DNA of 64,000 bases from an uncultured Microbacterium sp. (GCA_913774665.1 CAJYHN010000013.1:124001-188000); one strand, 5' to 3'. Shown: positions 50,854 to 61,036, counted from the stretch's first letter. Notes: generated by a model from the sequence alone, not told the origin. Numbers and translations: made by a program.

Positions 50854-53409
50854 ATGGGGGAAGAACGTTCGACGAGGTGGTCGAGCGGACTCGTCGGAGC
50901 GGATAGGGATGCCGCGACACTCGCGGAACGAGCACGGGGCGGCACGTCCCTGGTGATTGCGGGGCCTCGCGGGAGCGGGCGGAGCTACCTCCTGCGGACG
51001 ATCGCCGCCGAACTCGAGCGACAGGGTCATCCCGTGATCGAGCTGCGGACGTCGTGCGCGCTGTCCGCCGTCGACTTCGGGGCCTTCGATGCCTCGGGCT
51101 CCGCGGACCTCCGGTCGCTCCGCGACGGCCCCACCACAGCCACCGTCAAGGGCATCATCGTGGTCGATGACGTCGACTCCCTCGATGTAGCGTCGGCTCA
51201 GGCTCTCGCCCGGGGCATCGCCGCTCGTCACGTCACCGCGATCATCGGCTTGCGCACGGCCCGGCCGCGCTCGATCGACAGACCCGATGACTCCGCCGTC
51301 GTCCGTCGCACGGTCCTCGACCTCTGGCTCGACGGTCTCGCACGCCGGATCGATCTCTCCGAGCTGAGCGACGACGACGCCCTCGCCATGATCGACCTCT
51401 TCCCGGATGCCGAGCTGCTCGACAGCGCGACCCGCGCGGGCATCGTCTGGCGAGCGGACGGGTCGCGAACGCTGCTCCGGCAGCTGATCATCGAGTCGAC
51501 GAGCGCCGCGCGCGCGGGACGCGACCCCCTCACGGACCTGCGCGTCATCGCCCGAGACAGCAGGCTGGCCATCGCACTCGCTCGACACGTCGCAGATTTC
51601 TCTCACGCCGACCTCGAGTGTCTGGCCGGAATTCGTCGCCTGCCTCACCTCGAACTCGCCGTCGCGACACGGCTCTTCGACGCCGAGAGCGTCGCCGCCC
51701 TCATCGCCGGCGGTCTCCTGTACGCCGACACGTCGGTCAAGCGGCGGCTCACCGTCAACGACCTCGTCGCTCACGAGGCCCAACGGCAGCTCGGCGAAGC
51801 TCACGTCGACGCGCTCGTCGACACGGCGGGGGCGCGAATGCTGGCTGAAGCCGATGAGTGGTGGAGTTCGACCGTCGCCGTCTCGCTGTCGGAGCGATGG
51901 CACCGGTTGGGAATCGATGCGTCGGGAGAACGGAGCTACTCCCCCGATCTGCGAACGCGTGTCGCACTGGATGCCGCGCGAGAGGCGAATGACCGCGGTG
52001 ACAGCGCTCACGCGGCCGCCCATGCCGCACGGGGGTTGCGCGCGCAGGACGATCCGGCCCTCCGACTCGAAGCGGAGCTCGCGACACCCACGCCCACCCT
52101 GTCGACGGAGGCTCATGCCGAGATCGGCTCAGCGGATGCGCGTCGACGGCTCGCTCGATCGCGCGCGGCCCGTTCCCGCGGGGACGTCGCCGGCGATCAG
52201 CCCGAGGGAGAGAACGAGGCGGATTCTCGGATCGAAGCCGCGCTCGTCGACGCAAGACACGCGACCGCCGACATGGATTGGGCGCGTGCCGCTGAGATCG
52301 CCACATCGGCGATCACCGAGACGGGCGCTTCGCCCGCCTCGCACCTGCGGGCGCTGGTCGCCGCCGGGACAGCGGAGACATTCCGCGGCAGATGGGGCGT
52401 GGCGCAAGCGCTGTTCCGCCGGGTCGAGCTCCTGCTCGACGCGAGACAACGGCCCTCCGGGGTGACCGTTCGCGATCGGCTCGACGCGCTCATGGCCATG
52501 CTCGTCGCGCACCAGATCGCCGGGGCGGACGGATCGATCGTCCGGTCTCGCCTGGAACGCGAGGTGGGCACGACCGCGCGCGAAGGCGAAGCGGCCGATC
52601 TCACGATCGCGGGGGCGGCCGCCGCCATCGCCTTCGCGGGGGCGGGGCACCCGGCGGAGTCGAAGAGGGAGCTCACTACGGCTCTGTCTCGAGAGCCCTC
52701 TGCGGTGGCGCACCTGGACGCCGTCATGATCGAACTGGGCATCGCCGACGAAATGGCGACCGCGGGTCGGACCGACGAGGCGCGCGCGATCCTCGGCCGG
52801 CTCCGCGGAGAGAATGAGCCCCTGCTCGTCCGCAGCCGCCTCTACGTCGAGACCACCGTCCTCGCGGCGGAGGGGCACACCGACGAGGCTCGACGGGCGG
52901 CACGCGCGACCGCGGAGCTCTCCCGTGGCCGGAACGCCGCTGCGCTGCGCATACGCGACCTCTTCAGGCTGGTCACCCTGGGCGAGGCCGAGGAGACCGA
53001 GGTCGATGAGCTGGTCCAGCTCGCCGCGGCGACCGATCTTCCTCTCGCGGTGACGGCTCTGCGGCGCGCGGCGGCTCGGACCAGCGACGAAGAGGGGCTG
53101 CCCGTCGACGAGCTGCGCTTGCACGCCCTCTGGTCGACCGGGGAGACGTCGGATTCTCCGGAGACGACGAGCGCACGCCCTCCGTCCGTCCGTCCGGCAC
53201 CGAACGCTCCGATCGATGACCTCACCGCGCGCGAGCGCGAGATCGCTCTGCTCGCGGATGAGGGTCTGACGAATCGTGAGATCGCCGCGCGCCTCTTCTT
53301 GTCGATCCGCACCGTGGAGTCGCACGTCTACCAAGCGCGGATGAAAGTCGGCGCGCCGACCCGGCGGGCGCTCGGCCGCGTGGTCGCGATGGCTCCACGC
53401 GGCACGTGA
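50854..53409 (+). CDS. Large LuxR-family transcriptional regulator with P-loop ATPase domain
   Basis: 851 residues. N-terminal AAA-like domain: the Walker A region GPRGSGRS (37-44) has Arg where Lys is normal, and Walker B is GIIVVDDVDSLD (about 100-111). A long helical, TPR-like middle follows (about 330-770). The end is a LuxR helix-turn-helix (about 789-848: DDLTAREREIALLADEGLTN, then REIAARLFLSIRTVESH). This is the LAL/MalT-like layout, a signal-sensing activator; the ligand and targets are unknown. ATG 50854 has GGGGGAG upstream; an open stretch before it is probably leader. Alone, divergent from miaB. Confidence 0.9.
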   Translation: MGEERSTRWSSGLVGADRDAATLAERARGGTSLVIAGPRGSGRSYLLRTIAAELERQGHPVIELRTSCALSAVDFGAFDASGSADLRSLRDGPTTATVKGIIVVDDVDSLDVASAQALARGIAARHVTAIIGLRTARPRSIDRPDDSAVVRRTVLDLWLDGLARRIDLSELSDDDALAMIDLFPDAELLDSATRAGIVWRADGSRTLLRQLIIESTSAARAGRDPLTDLRVIARDSRLAIALARHVADFSHADLECLAGIRRLPHLELAVATRLFDAESVAALIAGGLLYADTSVKRRLTVNDLVAHEAQRQLGEAHVDALVDTAGARMLAEADEWWSSTVAVSLSERWHRLGIDASGERSYSPDLRTRVALDAAREANDRGDSAHAAAHAARGLRAQDDPALRLEAELATPTPTLSTEAHAEIGSADARRRLARSRAARSRGDVAGDQPEGENEADSRIEAALVDARHATADMDWARAAEIATSAITETGASPASHLRALVAAGTAETFRGRWGVAQALFRRVELLLDARQRPSGVTVRDRLDALMAMLVAHQIAGADGSIVRSRLEREVGTTAREGEAADLTIAGAAAAIAFAGAGHPAESKRELTTALSREPSAVAHLDAVMIELGIADEMATAGRTDEARAILGRLRGENEPLLVRSRLYVETTVLAAEGHTDEARRAARATAELSRGRNAAALRIRDLFRLVTLGEAEETEVDELVQLAAATDLPLAVTALRRAAARTSDEEGLPVDELRLHALWSTGETSDSPETTSARPPSVRPAPNAPIDDLTAREREIALLADEGLTNREIAARLFLSIRTVESHVYQARMKVGAPTRRALGRVVAMAPRGT

Positions 53410-53531
53410 GCGGTCGAGGCGGAATGAGGCTGCTGACGAGGTGCGGCCGGTGGGGCGGCCGACGAGCGGGGTGCCGCTCAGGCAAGCGATCGTTCGACAC
53501 ACGACGCTGACGTCGACGTCGAGGGCAGCGG

Positions 53532-53623
53532 GGTCACGCTGCCGCGCACGCGGACCGCAGTGAGGACACGCCCGCGGGGCGTGGTCACGCTGCCCCACAC
53601 GCGAACGGCAGTGAGGACACGCC
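53532..53623. repeat. Tandem repeat, two units with 51-bp period
   Basis: GGTCACGCTGCC...GCAGTGAGGACACGCC starts at 53532 and again at 53583. Over 41 bases the two differ at only four positions. Each unit can fold as an imperfect hairpin (GTCACGCTGCC with GGCAGTGAGGAC), and the spacer CACGCCCGCGGGGCGTG (53567-53583) is itself a 7-bp palindrome. It lies in the 265-base gap between the converging ends of the LuxR gene and recX. Confidence 0.7.
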
Positions 53624-53674
53624 TGCTGCCGCGGGCGCGCACCCGTCCGCGCGCCGCGGCGCGGCTCGCCGATG

Positions 53675-54592
53675 TCACCGATCCGGCGTGAACCTCACAC
53701 CCGACGACGGACGACCGAAAGAGCGGCTTCGTCCGATCCCCGCCTCTTCGAGGGCCGTGCGTGCAGCGGTGAGAGCCACCGACGACGGGTATCCGCGACG
53801 CGCCAACTGGCCGGCGAGTCTGCGGAGAGCGGCGTCGTACTCTGCGCCGTCGACGCCCCGAACCTTGGACCGGGCGAACTCGAGCGCTCTCTCTGCGTCG
53901 TCGTCGGGCAGCTCGGCGAGAGCCGCTTCGGCGATGTCGCGCGGAATCCCCCGCTTACGCAGCGTCTCCGCGACGGCCCGCCGCCCCTCGCCCTTGCGCT
54001 CGACCGCGGACATGGCGAGTTGCTCAGCGAACGCCGCGTCGTCGAGATACCCGAGGTCCACGAAATGATCGATGAGCTCATCCGCAATCGCATCGTCGGC
54101 GTCGTCGACTCCGCGGATCACCGTGCGGGCCTCCGCGAGCGACAGAGATCGCGAACGCAGCTTTCGCAGGAGCACCGCTTCTGCCCGTTCACGAGCTTCC
54201 GCTCGGTCGGGGGCGTCCGCTCGGTCGGGGGACGACTCGAGGCCCCCGTCAGGATCACCCACGACGGAGAGTCGCGGACGACTCACCGACGACGGTCGCT
54301 CGTCGATGTCGCCGCTGATCGAACCCGTTGCGGCGCCATCGTGGGCGGCACCGCGACGAGAAGGGTGTGCGCGATCCGCACGAGGCGAGGATCCGAAGAG
54401 CGGGATGACCGGAGCGAGATCCACCTCTTCGAGAGCGTGGAGCGTGCTGGAACCCGTCGACGCCCCCTCACGGAGGCCCGGAATCTGCGGCTCACCGGAG
54501 CGTTCGACTCCGTCGGCCCCCTGGCCGCGGCCCTGATCGTCGCCCGCGTCCCCAAAAGGACGACGACCAGAGCCCCAGGTTTCGTCGATCAT
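53675..54592 (-). CDS. recX: Regulatory protein RecX
   Basis: 305 residues, far longer than the 150-200 usual. The RecX core is at about 138-290 (AEAVLLRKLRSRSLSLAEAR, YLDDAAFAEQLAMSAVERKG, GIPRDIAEAAL, RGYPSSVALTA). The first 135 residues are low-complexity, rich in Gly, Asp, Ser and Arg, and probably disordered. RecX limits RecA filament growth. Its ATG overlaps the recA stop by one base (TGATG), so both are made from one message. A shorter internal start is possible, which would remove the tail. Confidence 0.92.
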   Translation of the reverse strand: MIDETWGSGRRPFGDAGDDQGRGQGADGVERSGEPQIPGLREGASTGSSTLHALEEVDLAPVIPLFGSSPRADRAHPSRRGAAHDGAATGSISGDIDERPSSVSRPRLSVVGDPDGGLESSPDRADAPDRAEARERAEAVLLRKLRSRSLSLAEARTVIRGVDDADDAIADELIDHFVDLGYLDDAAFAEQLAMSAVERKGEGRRAVAETLRKRGIPRDIAEAALAELPDDDAERALEFARSKVRGVDGAEYDAALRRLAGQLARRGYPSSVALTAARTALEEAGIGRSRSFGRPSSGVRFTPDR

Positions 54593-55644
54593 CAGGCCGG
54601 GCGACGCGCGGCCAACTCGTCGTCCGCCGCCGAAGCGACGGCGGGCGCTCCGCCGATGCCCATCTTGGTCTTGATCTTGGACTCGATCTCTTCGGCGATG
54701 TCGGGATTCTTGATGAGGAAGTTGCGGGCGTTCTCTTTGCCCTGTCCGAGCTGTTCGCCCTCGTAGGTGTACCAGGCACCCGACTTCTTGACGATGGCGT
54801 GCTCGACGCCGAAGTCGATGAGGCTTCCTTCGCGCGAGATGCCGACACCGTAGAGGATGTCGAATTCCGCCTGCTTGAAGGGCGGGGCCATCTTGTTCTT
54901 GACGACCTTGACACGCGTGCGGTTACCCACGGCCTCGGTGCCGTCCTTCAGCGTCTCGATGCGACGGATGTCGAGGCGCACAGACGCGTAGAACTTGAGC
55001 GCCTTTCCACCGGCCGTGGTCTCGGGGGAACCGAAGAAGACGCCGATCTTCTCGCGCAACTGGTTGATGAAGATCGCGGTGGTCTTCGTGGTGTTCAACC
55101 CACCGGTCAGCTTTCGCAGCGCCTGCGACATGAGGCGGGCCTGGAGGCCGACGTGCGAATCGCCCATCTCACCCTTGATCTCGGCCTCGGGGACGAGGGC
55201 GGCGACCGAGTCGATGACCACGAGGTCGATCGCGCCGGAGCGGATCAGCATGTCGGCGATCTCGAGGGCCTGCTCGCCGGTGTCGGGCTGGGACACGAGG
55301 AGAGCGTCGATGTCGACGCCGAGCTTCTTCGCGTACTCGGGGTCGAGAGCGTGCTCAGCGTCGATGAACGCCGCGATACCACCGGCGCGCTGTGCGTTGG
55401 CGATGGCGTGAAGCGTGAGGGTCGTCTTTCCGGACGACTCCGGGCCGTAGATCTCGATGATGCGGCCGCGAGGCAGACCGCCGATGCCGAGGGCGACGTC
55501 GAGCGCGACGGAGCCGGTGGGGATGGTCTCGATGGGCGCACGGTCGTCGCTGCCCAGTCGCATGACCGAGCCCTTTCCGAACTGCCGATCGATCTGAGCC
55601 AGCGCGGACTCGAGGGCCTTTTCGCGCTCTGCGGGTGAGGGCAT
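54592..55644 (-). CDS. recA: Recombinase RecA
   Basis: 350 residues. Walker A GPESSGKT is at 67-74, with the [10 protein letters not shown] Walker B, the L1/L2 DNA loops ([34 protein letters not shown]) and a C-terminal acidic tail. Catalyses strand exchange and triggers LexA self-cleavage. Start has GAAAGAAG upstream. A clear SOS box lies about 200 bases upstream. Typical DUF3046-recA-recX order. Confidence 0.98.
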   Translation of the reverse strand: MPSPAEREKALESALAQIDRQFGKGSVMRLGSDDRAPIETIPTGSVALDVALGIGGLPRGRIIEIYGPESSGKTTLTLHAIANAQRAGGIAAFIDAEHALDPEYAKKLGVDIDALLVSQPDTGEQALEIADMLIRSGAIDLVVIDSVAALVPEAEIKGEMGDSHVGLQARLMSQALRKLTGGLNTTKTTAIFINQLREKIGVFFGSPETTAGGKALKFYASVRLDIRRIETLKDGTEAVGNRTRVKVVKNKMAPPFKQAEFDILYGVGISREGSLIDFGVEHAIVKKSGAWYTYEGEQLGQGKENARNFLIKNPDIAEEIESKIKTKMGIGGAPAVASAADDELAARRPA

Positions 55645-55843
55645 GACGTCTTCTTTCTTCTCGCGTTCCGGTCGCCTATAGGCTGTCGCGCCTCCCACCG
55701 ACGGTGGTCGTGCCCGACAAGGCGTTCAGAGTGTCGTTCGACGTCTTCCACGTTAGGGAGGGCCTCCGACATTGACGCGGGAGGAGCCCCCGAATGGGGA
55801 TGAACGAGCAACAAGCTCTGATGTGAAGGAGCCTACGCCCGAA

Positions 55844-55859
55844 TCGAACGTAGATTCGA
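55844..55859. promoter_or_regulatory. SOS box upstream of recA
   Basis: TCGAACGTAGATTCGA is within one base of the actinobacterial/Gram-positive LexA consensus TCGAAC-N4-GTTCGA and is part of a longer ATCGAA...TTCGAT palindrome. It lies about 200 bases before the recA ATG in a 279-base gap, implying a long leader. Confidence 0.8.
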
Positions 55860-55923
55860 TGACACGCCGAGCAGAACGGCGCGACGACCGAAACACTTCG
55901 CGTCACCGCGCAACGCGCGGACG

Positions 55924-56148
55924 TTACGACCGGCGCGGCTCCAGGCGGCCGACGCCGTAGCGACGGTTCGCCGGGACGTCGGTCTCTTCGCACAGCGCGA
56001 GCCACACGTCGCGTGGGTCGACACCCGCCGCGAGGGCGTCGATACTCGTGCGTCCGCCCACGGCAGACAGCACGAGATCCGTCAGGAGGGAACCGCCGCG
56101 CGGCCCGAACTCGTCGTCGACGGCACGATCGAACTCGCTACGCCGCAT
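55924..56148 (-). CDS. DUF3046 domain protein
   Basis: 74 residues, full-length DUF3046: MRRSEFDRAVDDEFG, DLVLSAVGGRTSIDALAAG, DPRDVWLALCEETDVP. The family is a short helical protein found almost only upstream of recA in actinobacteria; function unknown. It starts 12 bases after the clgR stop, so it belongs to the upstream operon, while recA has its own SOS promoter. Confidence 0.92.
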   Translation of the reverse strand: MRRSEFDRAVDDEFGPRGGSLLTDLVLSAVGGRTSIDALAAGVDPRDVWLALCEETDVPANRRYGVGRLEPRRS

Positions 56149-56160
56149 GAACCGCGGCGA

Positions 56161-56469
56161 TCAGCGAAGCGAGAGCTCGGGCTCGACAGACGCCACGAGC
56201 TCGTCAGGCACGACGTCAGGGAAGGTCTGCAGGCCCTCGAGGACCGAGAGTCGGTCGCCGACCTCGCGCATGATCGTCGAGATGGGGACGTCGAGGGCTT
56301 CGGCGACAGAGGCGAGAATCTCGCTCGACGCCTCTTTCTGCCCGCGTTCGACCTCGCTGAGGTAGCCGAGAGCGACGCTCGCGCGACTGGCAACCTGGCG
56401 GAGGGTGCGCCCCTTCTGCTGGCGGAGGTCACGCAGGACTTCGCCGATCTCTTGACGAACCAGGATCAT
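56161..56469 (-). CDS. clgR: ClgR-like XRE transcriptional regulator
   Basis: 102 residues. Helix-turn-helix at about 18-44 (GRTLRQVASRASVALGYLSE), followed by VERGQKEASSEILASVAEAL, matching ClgR, activator of clp protease genes in actinobacteria. Its context downstream of cinA and ahead of DUF3046-recA is the known clgR position. ATG 56469 was chosen; GGAGGG lies upstream. ClgR proteins end in two alanines and are ClpP substrates; this one ends ELSLR, so that degradation tag is missing. Confidence 0.85.
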   Translation of the reverse strand: MILVRQEIGEVLRDLRQQKGRTLRQVASRASVALGYLSEVERGQKEASSEILASVAEALDVPISTIMREVGDRLSVLEGLQTFPDVVPDELVASVEPELSLR

Positions 56470-56641
56470 TTGGGGGCCCTCCTCACTGCTGATTCCGTCG
56501 CCGCCCTTTGTGGACGACTGTGAAACACCTTCTACGGTCACCCTAATGCCGCGCGCTGTGCACCGGATGGGAATCGATACTCGAAACCGGGATGTGCGAT
56601 CATTTGTTCCCGTTTTTCGCGATGTCCTCCGAAGAGGCACA

Positions 56642-57169
56642 TCAGAGCGCAGCCAGCGCCCGTCGGATGGCGAGGTGCGCGGTCTCACGGCGGATGCGTT
56701 CGCGGTCACCGGCGATGACGAGAGAGTCCACGCGCGTTCCGAGGGGAGTGGACACGGCGATGTGCACGGTGCCGACGGGCTGCCCGTCCTGTTCGTCGGG
56801 TCCCGCGACTCCCGTGGTGGCGATCCCCACATCGGTCGGAACCCCGTCGCGACCGAGGACGTCACGCACTCCACGGGCCATCTGTCGCGCGACGCGGGGG
56901 TGCACGGCTCCGTGCGCATCGAGCAGCGTCTGATCGACGCCGAGCAGTCCGTGCTTGAGATCGGTCGCGTACGCCACCACTCCCCCGCGGACAGCTCGAG
57001 AGGCCCCGGGGACATCGACGAGAGACGACACCACCAGCCCGCCGGTCAGAGACTCGGCGACGCCGATCGTCCACCCCAGCTCACCCAGACGCTCCAGCAG
57101 GAGAGCGGCGCTCTCTCGCGGTGTCCGGACGAGCGTCTCGTCGAGATCGTCGGGGATGCCGTCGATCAT
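56642..57169 (-). CDS. cinA: CinA-family nicotinamide-nucleotide amidase
   Basis: 175 residues, only the C-terminal CinA (PncC) domain: TIGVAESLTGGLVVSSLVDV, VAYATDLKHGLLGVDQ, and GIATTGVAGPDEQDGQPVGT. It deamidates NMN to nicotinic acid mononucleotide in NAD recycling. The large N-terminal competence-type domain is absent, as usual for the short PncC form. ATG overlaps the pgsA stop by four bases. Confidence 0.92.
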   Translation of the reverse strand: MIDGIPDDLDETLVRTPRESAALLLERLGELGWTIGVAESLTGGLVVSSLVDVPGASRAVRGGVVAYATDLKHGLLGVDQTLLDAHGAVHPRVARQMARGVRDVLGRDGVPTDVGIATTGVAGPDEQDGQPVGTVHIAVSTPLGTRVDSLVIAGDRERIRRETAHLAIRRALAAL

Positions 57170-57753
57170 CGGGATCCCCGCGTCTTCCGTGCCGCGCGCA
57201 CCTCGGTGACGATGTAGTCGATCCCCGAGGCGATCGTGAGGACGACGGCGATCGTCATCGTGATCACGCCCGCCCACCACACGGTGGACTGCCAAACTGC
57301 GGCGTCGGACAGGACCGCGAACGGGATGAGCGCGATCGACAGGGCGACGGCCTGGAACACGGTCTTGAGCTTGCCCATCCAGGCGGCGGCCAGCACGTGA
57401 TCACTGACCACGAGGAAGCGGTAGACGGTGATCCCGATCTCGCGCACGAGGACGACGATCGTGACCCACCACGGAAGCTCGCCGAGGATCGACAGCCCGA
57501 CGAACGCGAGCCCTGTCAGGGCCTTGTCGGCGATGGGATCCAGCAGCTTCCCCAGATCGCTGACGATCTCGTATTTGCGGGCGATGTGCCCGTCGACGCC
57601 ATCGGTGGCGATCGCCACGATGAAGAGAAACGCCGCAGCCCAGCGCAGCCCGCCGTCGGCACCCGCATCCGCGAGGAGAAGCCCGAGGAAGATCGGCGCG
57701 CAGACGATGCGCGCGATGGTGATCGCGTTGGGCAGCTGAGGGTGAACGGCCAT
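57166..57753 (-). CDS. pgsA: CDP-diacylglycerol-glycerol-3-phosphate 3-phosphatidyltransferase
   Basis: 195-residue inner-membrane enzyme making phosphatidylglycerol phosphate. The CDP-alcohol phosphotransferase signature is complete: D51, D54-G55, A58-R59, G68, D72, D76. About five helices follow (GELPWWVTIVVLVREIGIT with a second catalytic stretch). The actinobacterial order ftsK-pgsA-cinA-clgR is kept; the ATG overlaps ftsK by one base. PgsA and the related Pis/PgsA1 cannot be told apart by the motif alone, but the operon context supports PgsA. Confidence 0.93.
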   Translation of the reverse strand: MAVHPQLPNAITIARIVCAPIFLGLLLADAGADGGLRWAAAFLFIVAIATDGVDGHIARKYEIVSDLGKLLDPIADKALTGLAFVGLSILGELPWWVTIVVLVREIGITVYRFLVVSDHVLAAAWMGKLKTVFQAVALSIALIPFAVLSDAAVWQSTVWWAGVITMTIAVVLTIASGIDYIVTEVRAARKTRGSR

Positions 57754-60482
57754 CAGTCGCGACCCGTCAGCTGCCAGGCGTCTTCGGAGCCCTCGTCATC
57801 GTCGGCGTTCACGACCGGGAGGCCCTCGAACTGCGCCTCGATCGGGTCGGCGCCGTAGCGGTCGTCGACGTCGGGTGCAGGGGCCGGTGGCGCGTCGTCG
57901 CCACGGAGTCGAGCGAGCACGGCAGGGAGCTGCTCGTTCGTCACCATGACGTCGCGCGCCTTCGAGCCCTCGGACGGTCCGACGATCTCTCGCGATTCCA
58001 GCAGGTCCATGAGGCGACCGGCCTTAGCGAAACCGACGCGCAGCTTGCGCTGCAGCATCGAGGTCGAGCCGAACTGGGTCGACACGACGAGCTCGGCGGC
58101 GGCGAGAAGCAACTCGAGGTCGTCACCGATGTCGGCGTCGATCTCTTTCTTCTCGGCAGCGGCCTGCACGTCGGAGCGGTACTCGGGACGCGCCTGCTGG
58201 GTGACGTGCGCGACGACCTTCTCGATCTCTTGCTCGCTGACCCACGCACCCTGGACACGCAGGGCCTTCGAGGCCCCCATCGGCAGGAAGAGCCCGTCGC
58301 CCTGCCCGATGAGCCGGTCGGCACCGGGCTGATCGAGGATGACGCGCGAGTCGGTGACGCTCGTCACCGCGAACGCCAGGCGCGAAGGCACGTTGGCCTT
58401 GATGAGGCCCGTCACGACGTCGACCGACGGGCGCTGCGTGGCGAGGACGAGGTGGATACCGCTCGCGCGGGCGAGCTGCGTGATGCGCACGATCGAGTCC
58501 TCGACGTCGCGCGGGGCCACCATCATGAGGTCGGCGAGCTCGTCGACGACGACGAGGAGATAGGGATACGGCTTGAGCACCCGCTCGCTGCCGGCCGGCA
58601 ACTGGATCTCGCCGGCGACCACGGCGCGGTTGAAGTCGTCGATGTGGCGGAAGCCGAACGACGCGAGGTCGTCGTACCGCATGTCCATCTCTTTCACGAC
58701 CCACTGCAGCGCCTCGGCCGCCTTCTTGGGGTTCGTGATGATGGGGGTGATGAGGTGCGGCACCCCGGCGTACGACGTGAGTTCGACGCGCTTCGGGTCG
58801 ATCAGCACCATGCGCACGTCGGACGGCTTCGCTCGCATGAGCAGGCTCGTGATCATCGAGTTCACGAAGCTCGACTTTCCGGAGCCGGTCGAGCCCGCCA
58901 CCAGGAGGTGGGGCATCTTCGCCAGGTTGGCGACGACGAACCCGCCACCGACGTCCTTGCCGACGCCGATCGTCATGGGGTGCGTGGACGAAGTCGCCGC
59001 GTCCGAGCGGAGGATGTCGCCGAGGGTGACGATCTCGCGGTCGGCGTTCGGGATCTCGACACCGATCGCGCTCTTGCCCGGAATCGGCGCGAGGATGCGG
59101 ACCTCGTTCGAGGCGACGGCGTAGGCGATGTTGTTGGTCAGGGCGGTGATGCGCTCGACCTTGACACCCGGGCCCACCTCGATCTCGTACTGGGTGACCG
59201 TCGGACCACGGGAGAACCCGGTGACGCGCGCGTCGACCTTGAACTGCTCCATGACGCTCTCGATGGCCTTGACGACGGCGTCGTTCGCAGCGGAACGCGC
59301 CTTGGGCGGCGTTCCCGCGGCGAGGGCGGTCACCGCGGGGAGACGGTAGTTCGCCGCCGGGGGCGCGCCGGCGTGGTCGCCGCCGAGACCAGAGATCCCG
59401 GGGAGGTCGTCGTCGACGGCGTCCTCGAGGGGAGAGTCGTCCTGCAGGCCACGGCCCGCCGCGGCACCGGCGAGAGCCGTGGGGGCGAACACCTCGGTCA
59501 GGGCGTCGGGTGCCGGAGGCAGCGGCGGCGTGGTCGGGCGCGTCGTGGTCTCGGGCGCGACGACGGCGGACTCGAAGCCGCCCTGGGTCGTTCCGGGCGA
59601 CAGCAGCTCTGTGAGGTCGTTCGACCCGAGCGAGCCGTCGGTCTCTTCTTCACGACCCGTCTTGTTTCGCCTCCACCAGGGCAACGACTTCTCGGCGGGT
59701 TCGTCGTCGGAGCCGTCCGCGGGCAGCACCTGGGTCGCCGCCGTCTCGTCGCGCTCTGCGCGCTCGGCCCCGAACATCCACGCGTAGAGGTCGCCGAGGC
59801 GGCGACCGATGCGGTTCGGCGGGGTCTTGGTGAGGATGAGAATGCTCAGCGCCGCGAGCAGGGAGAGGGCGATGTACGCCCCGATGTTCGTGAGGACCAG
59901 GGCGAGGGGCTCGCCGATGATCCACCCCGCGAGACCACCGGCGGGGCTGAGCGCGGGCAGTCCGCCGACGTTCGGCGCAGGACGACCGCCCGCGACGTGG
60001 CAGAAACCCGCCACCGTCACGATGAACAGCGCGAAGCCGATGCCCACACGCCCGTTGTCATGCACGGAGGCCGGATGCCGGAAGAGCCACCCCGCCAGAA
60101 GGAGGAGGAGCACCGGAAGGACGAAGGCGACCCGGCCCACCAGTCCACCGAAGCTGTACGCACTGATCAGCGCAGCGGCATCCGTTCCGATGAAGAACCA
60201 CTCGACCACCGCGCCCAGAGCGGCGAGCACCACGAGGAAGAACGGAAAGCCGTCGCGTCGCTGGTCGCGCTCGAGGTTCTCGGGGCCGAAGGCGCGGAAC
60301 ATGCCGCCCACACCGTGGGCCACCGCCATCCACGCGCGGACGGCCGCGGCGGGCTTCTCGGGCTCGTCGACGTAGCGCTTGGGCGCGGGGGCGGCGCGCT
60401 TCGACGCGGGCGCCGCGGCCTTCGCGCGCGACGACCCCTTGGCGGGAGCGCGGCCGCCGGACGGTGACGAGGTACGAGGCAT
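57753..60482 (-). CDS. ftsK: DNA translocase FtsK/SpoIIIE
   Basis: 909 residues. A basic N-terminus, four transmembrane helices at about 80-220, a Pro/Ala-rich linker (about 240-400), the FtsK motor with Walker A at about residue 530 ([11 protein letters not shown]) and Walker [10 protein letters not shown], and a C-terminal gamma winged helix (about 820-890, [20 protein letters not shown]) for recognising polar DNA sequences. It pumps chromosome termini through the closing septum. ATG 60482 follows TACCGT by six bases. It heads the ftsK-pgsA-cinA-clgR-DUF3046 operon. Confidence 0.97.
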   Translation of the reverse strand: MPRTSSPSGGRAPAKGSSRAKAAAPASKRAAPAPKRYVDEPEKPAAAVRAWMAVAHGVGGMFRAFGPENLERDQRRDGFPFFLVVLAALGAVVEWFFIGTDAAALISAYSFGGLVGRVAFVLPVLLLLLAGWLFRHPASVHDNGRVGIGFALFIVTVAGFCHVAGGRPAPNVGGLPALSPAGGLAGWIIGEPLALVLTNIGAYIALSLLAALSILILTKTPPNRIGRRLGDLYAWMFGAERAERDETAATQVLPADGSDDEPAEKSLPWWRRNKTGREEETDGSLGSNDLTELLSPGTTQGGFESAVVAPETTTRPTTPPLPPAPDALTEVFAPTALAGAAAGRGLQDDSPLEDAVDDDLPGISGLGGDHAGAPPAANYRLPAVTALAAGTPPKARSAANDAVVKAIESVMEQFKVDARVTGFSRGPTVTQYEIEVGPGVKVERITALTNNIAYAVASNEVRILAPIPGKSAIGVEIPNADREIVTLGDILRSDAATSSTHPMTIGVGKDVGGGFVVANLAKMPHLLVAGSTGSGKSSFVNSMITSLLMRAKPSDVRMVLIDPKRVELTSYAGVPHLITPIITNPKKAAEALQWVVKEMDMRYDDLASFGFRHIDDFNRAVVAGEIQLPAGSERVLKPYPYLLVVVDELADLMMVAPRDVEDSIVRITQLARASGIHLVLATQRPSVDVVTGLIKANVPSRLAFAVTSVTDSRVILDQPGADRLIGQGDGLFLPMGASKALRVQGAWVSEQEIEKVVAHVTQQARPEYRSDVQAAAEKKEIDADIGDDLELLLAAAELVVSTQFGSTSMLQRKLRVGFAKAGRLMDLLESREIVGPSEGSKARDVMVTNEQLPAVLARLRGDDAPPAPAPDVDDRYGADPIEAQFEGLPVVNADDDEGSEDAWQLTGRD

Positions 60483-60488
60483 TCCTCC

Positions 60489-60494
60489 ACGGTA
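60489..60494 (-). promoter_or_regulatory. Candidate leaderless -10 element of ftsK
   Basis: TACCGT on the minus strand ends six bases before the ftsK ATG; the GGAGGA between could also act as a ribosome site if transcription starts elsewhere. Confidence 0.4.
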
Positions 60495-60532
60495 GGCCGC
60501 ACCTCCGACATTCGGGCGTACCGACGCGGACT

Positions 60533-61024
60533 TCAGGCCAGGCGCTTGACCATGACGTCGCGACCCATCCCCTTGCGGACGACGGCGAAGCCCTCCGACC
60601 GGTAGAGCGACACCGCGTAGTTGTCACGCTCGACGCTCAGACTGATCCGTGCGTACCCCTGACCCCGGGCGTGGTCGACCAGGCGCTGCAGCAGAGCCCG
60701 ACCGGTGCCGTGCGCCCGCCAGAGCGGACGCACGCCGATGATGAGCTCCGGCACCCCCGTCCCGATCCACCCGAATCCGGGCTCGTCGCGAGGGAGCATC
60801 CGGTACCAGGCCGCCCCCACGGGCTCGCCCGTCGGCGACTCCGCGACGAAGCCCGCGTCGCCCGGACGCATCCACCCCGCGATGTAGCGGCGATGCTCGG
60901 GACTGCTGACGATCTCGTGCCGTGGTCGCGAGACGCCGGCCCGCCACGTGGCCGCCTCGACCGTCATATCGGCGAGGAAGGCACCGTCCGAGGGGAGCGC
61001 CGCACGAATCGGGAGACCGGGCAT
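60533..61024 (-). CDS. GNAT family N-acetyltransferase
   Basis: 163 residues: N-terminal [20 protein letters not shown], acetyl-CoA loop around [20 protein letters not shown] (about 106-125) and C-terminal [19 protein letters not shown] with the SLYRSEGF motif. Substrate unknown. Between RNase J and ftsK, with a leaderless-type TATCAT six bases before the ATG. Confidence 0.88.
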   Translation of the reverse strand: MPGLPIRAALPSDGAFLADMTVEAATWRAGVSRPRHEIVSSPEHRRYIAGWMRPGDAGFVAESPTGEPVGAAWYRMLPRDEPGFGWIGTGVPELIIGVRPLWRAHGTGRALLQRLVDHARGQGYARISLSVERDNYAVSLYRSEGFAVVRKGMGRDVMVKRLA

Positions 61025-61030
61025 GCCCGC

Positions 61031-61036
61031 ATGATA
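61031..61036 (-). promoter_or_regulatory. Candidate leaderless -10 element of the GNAT gene
   Basis: TATCAT on the minus strand ends six bases before the ATG at 61024. Confidence 0.5.
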
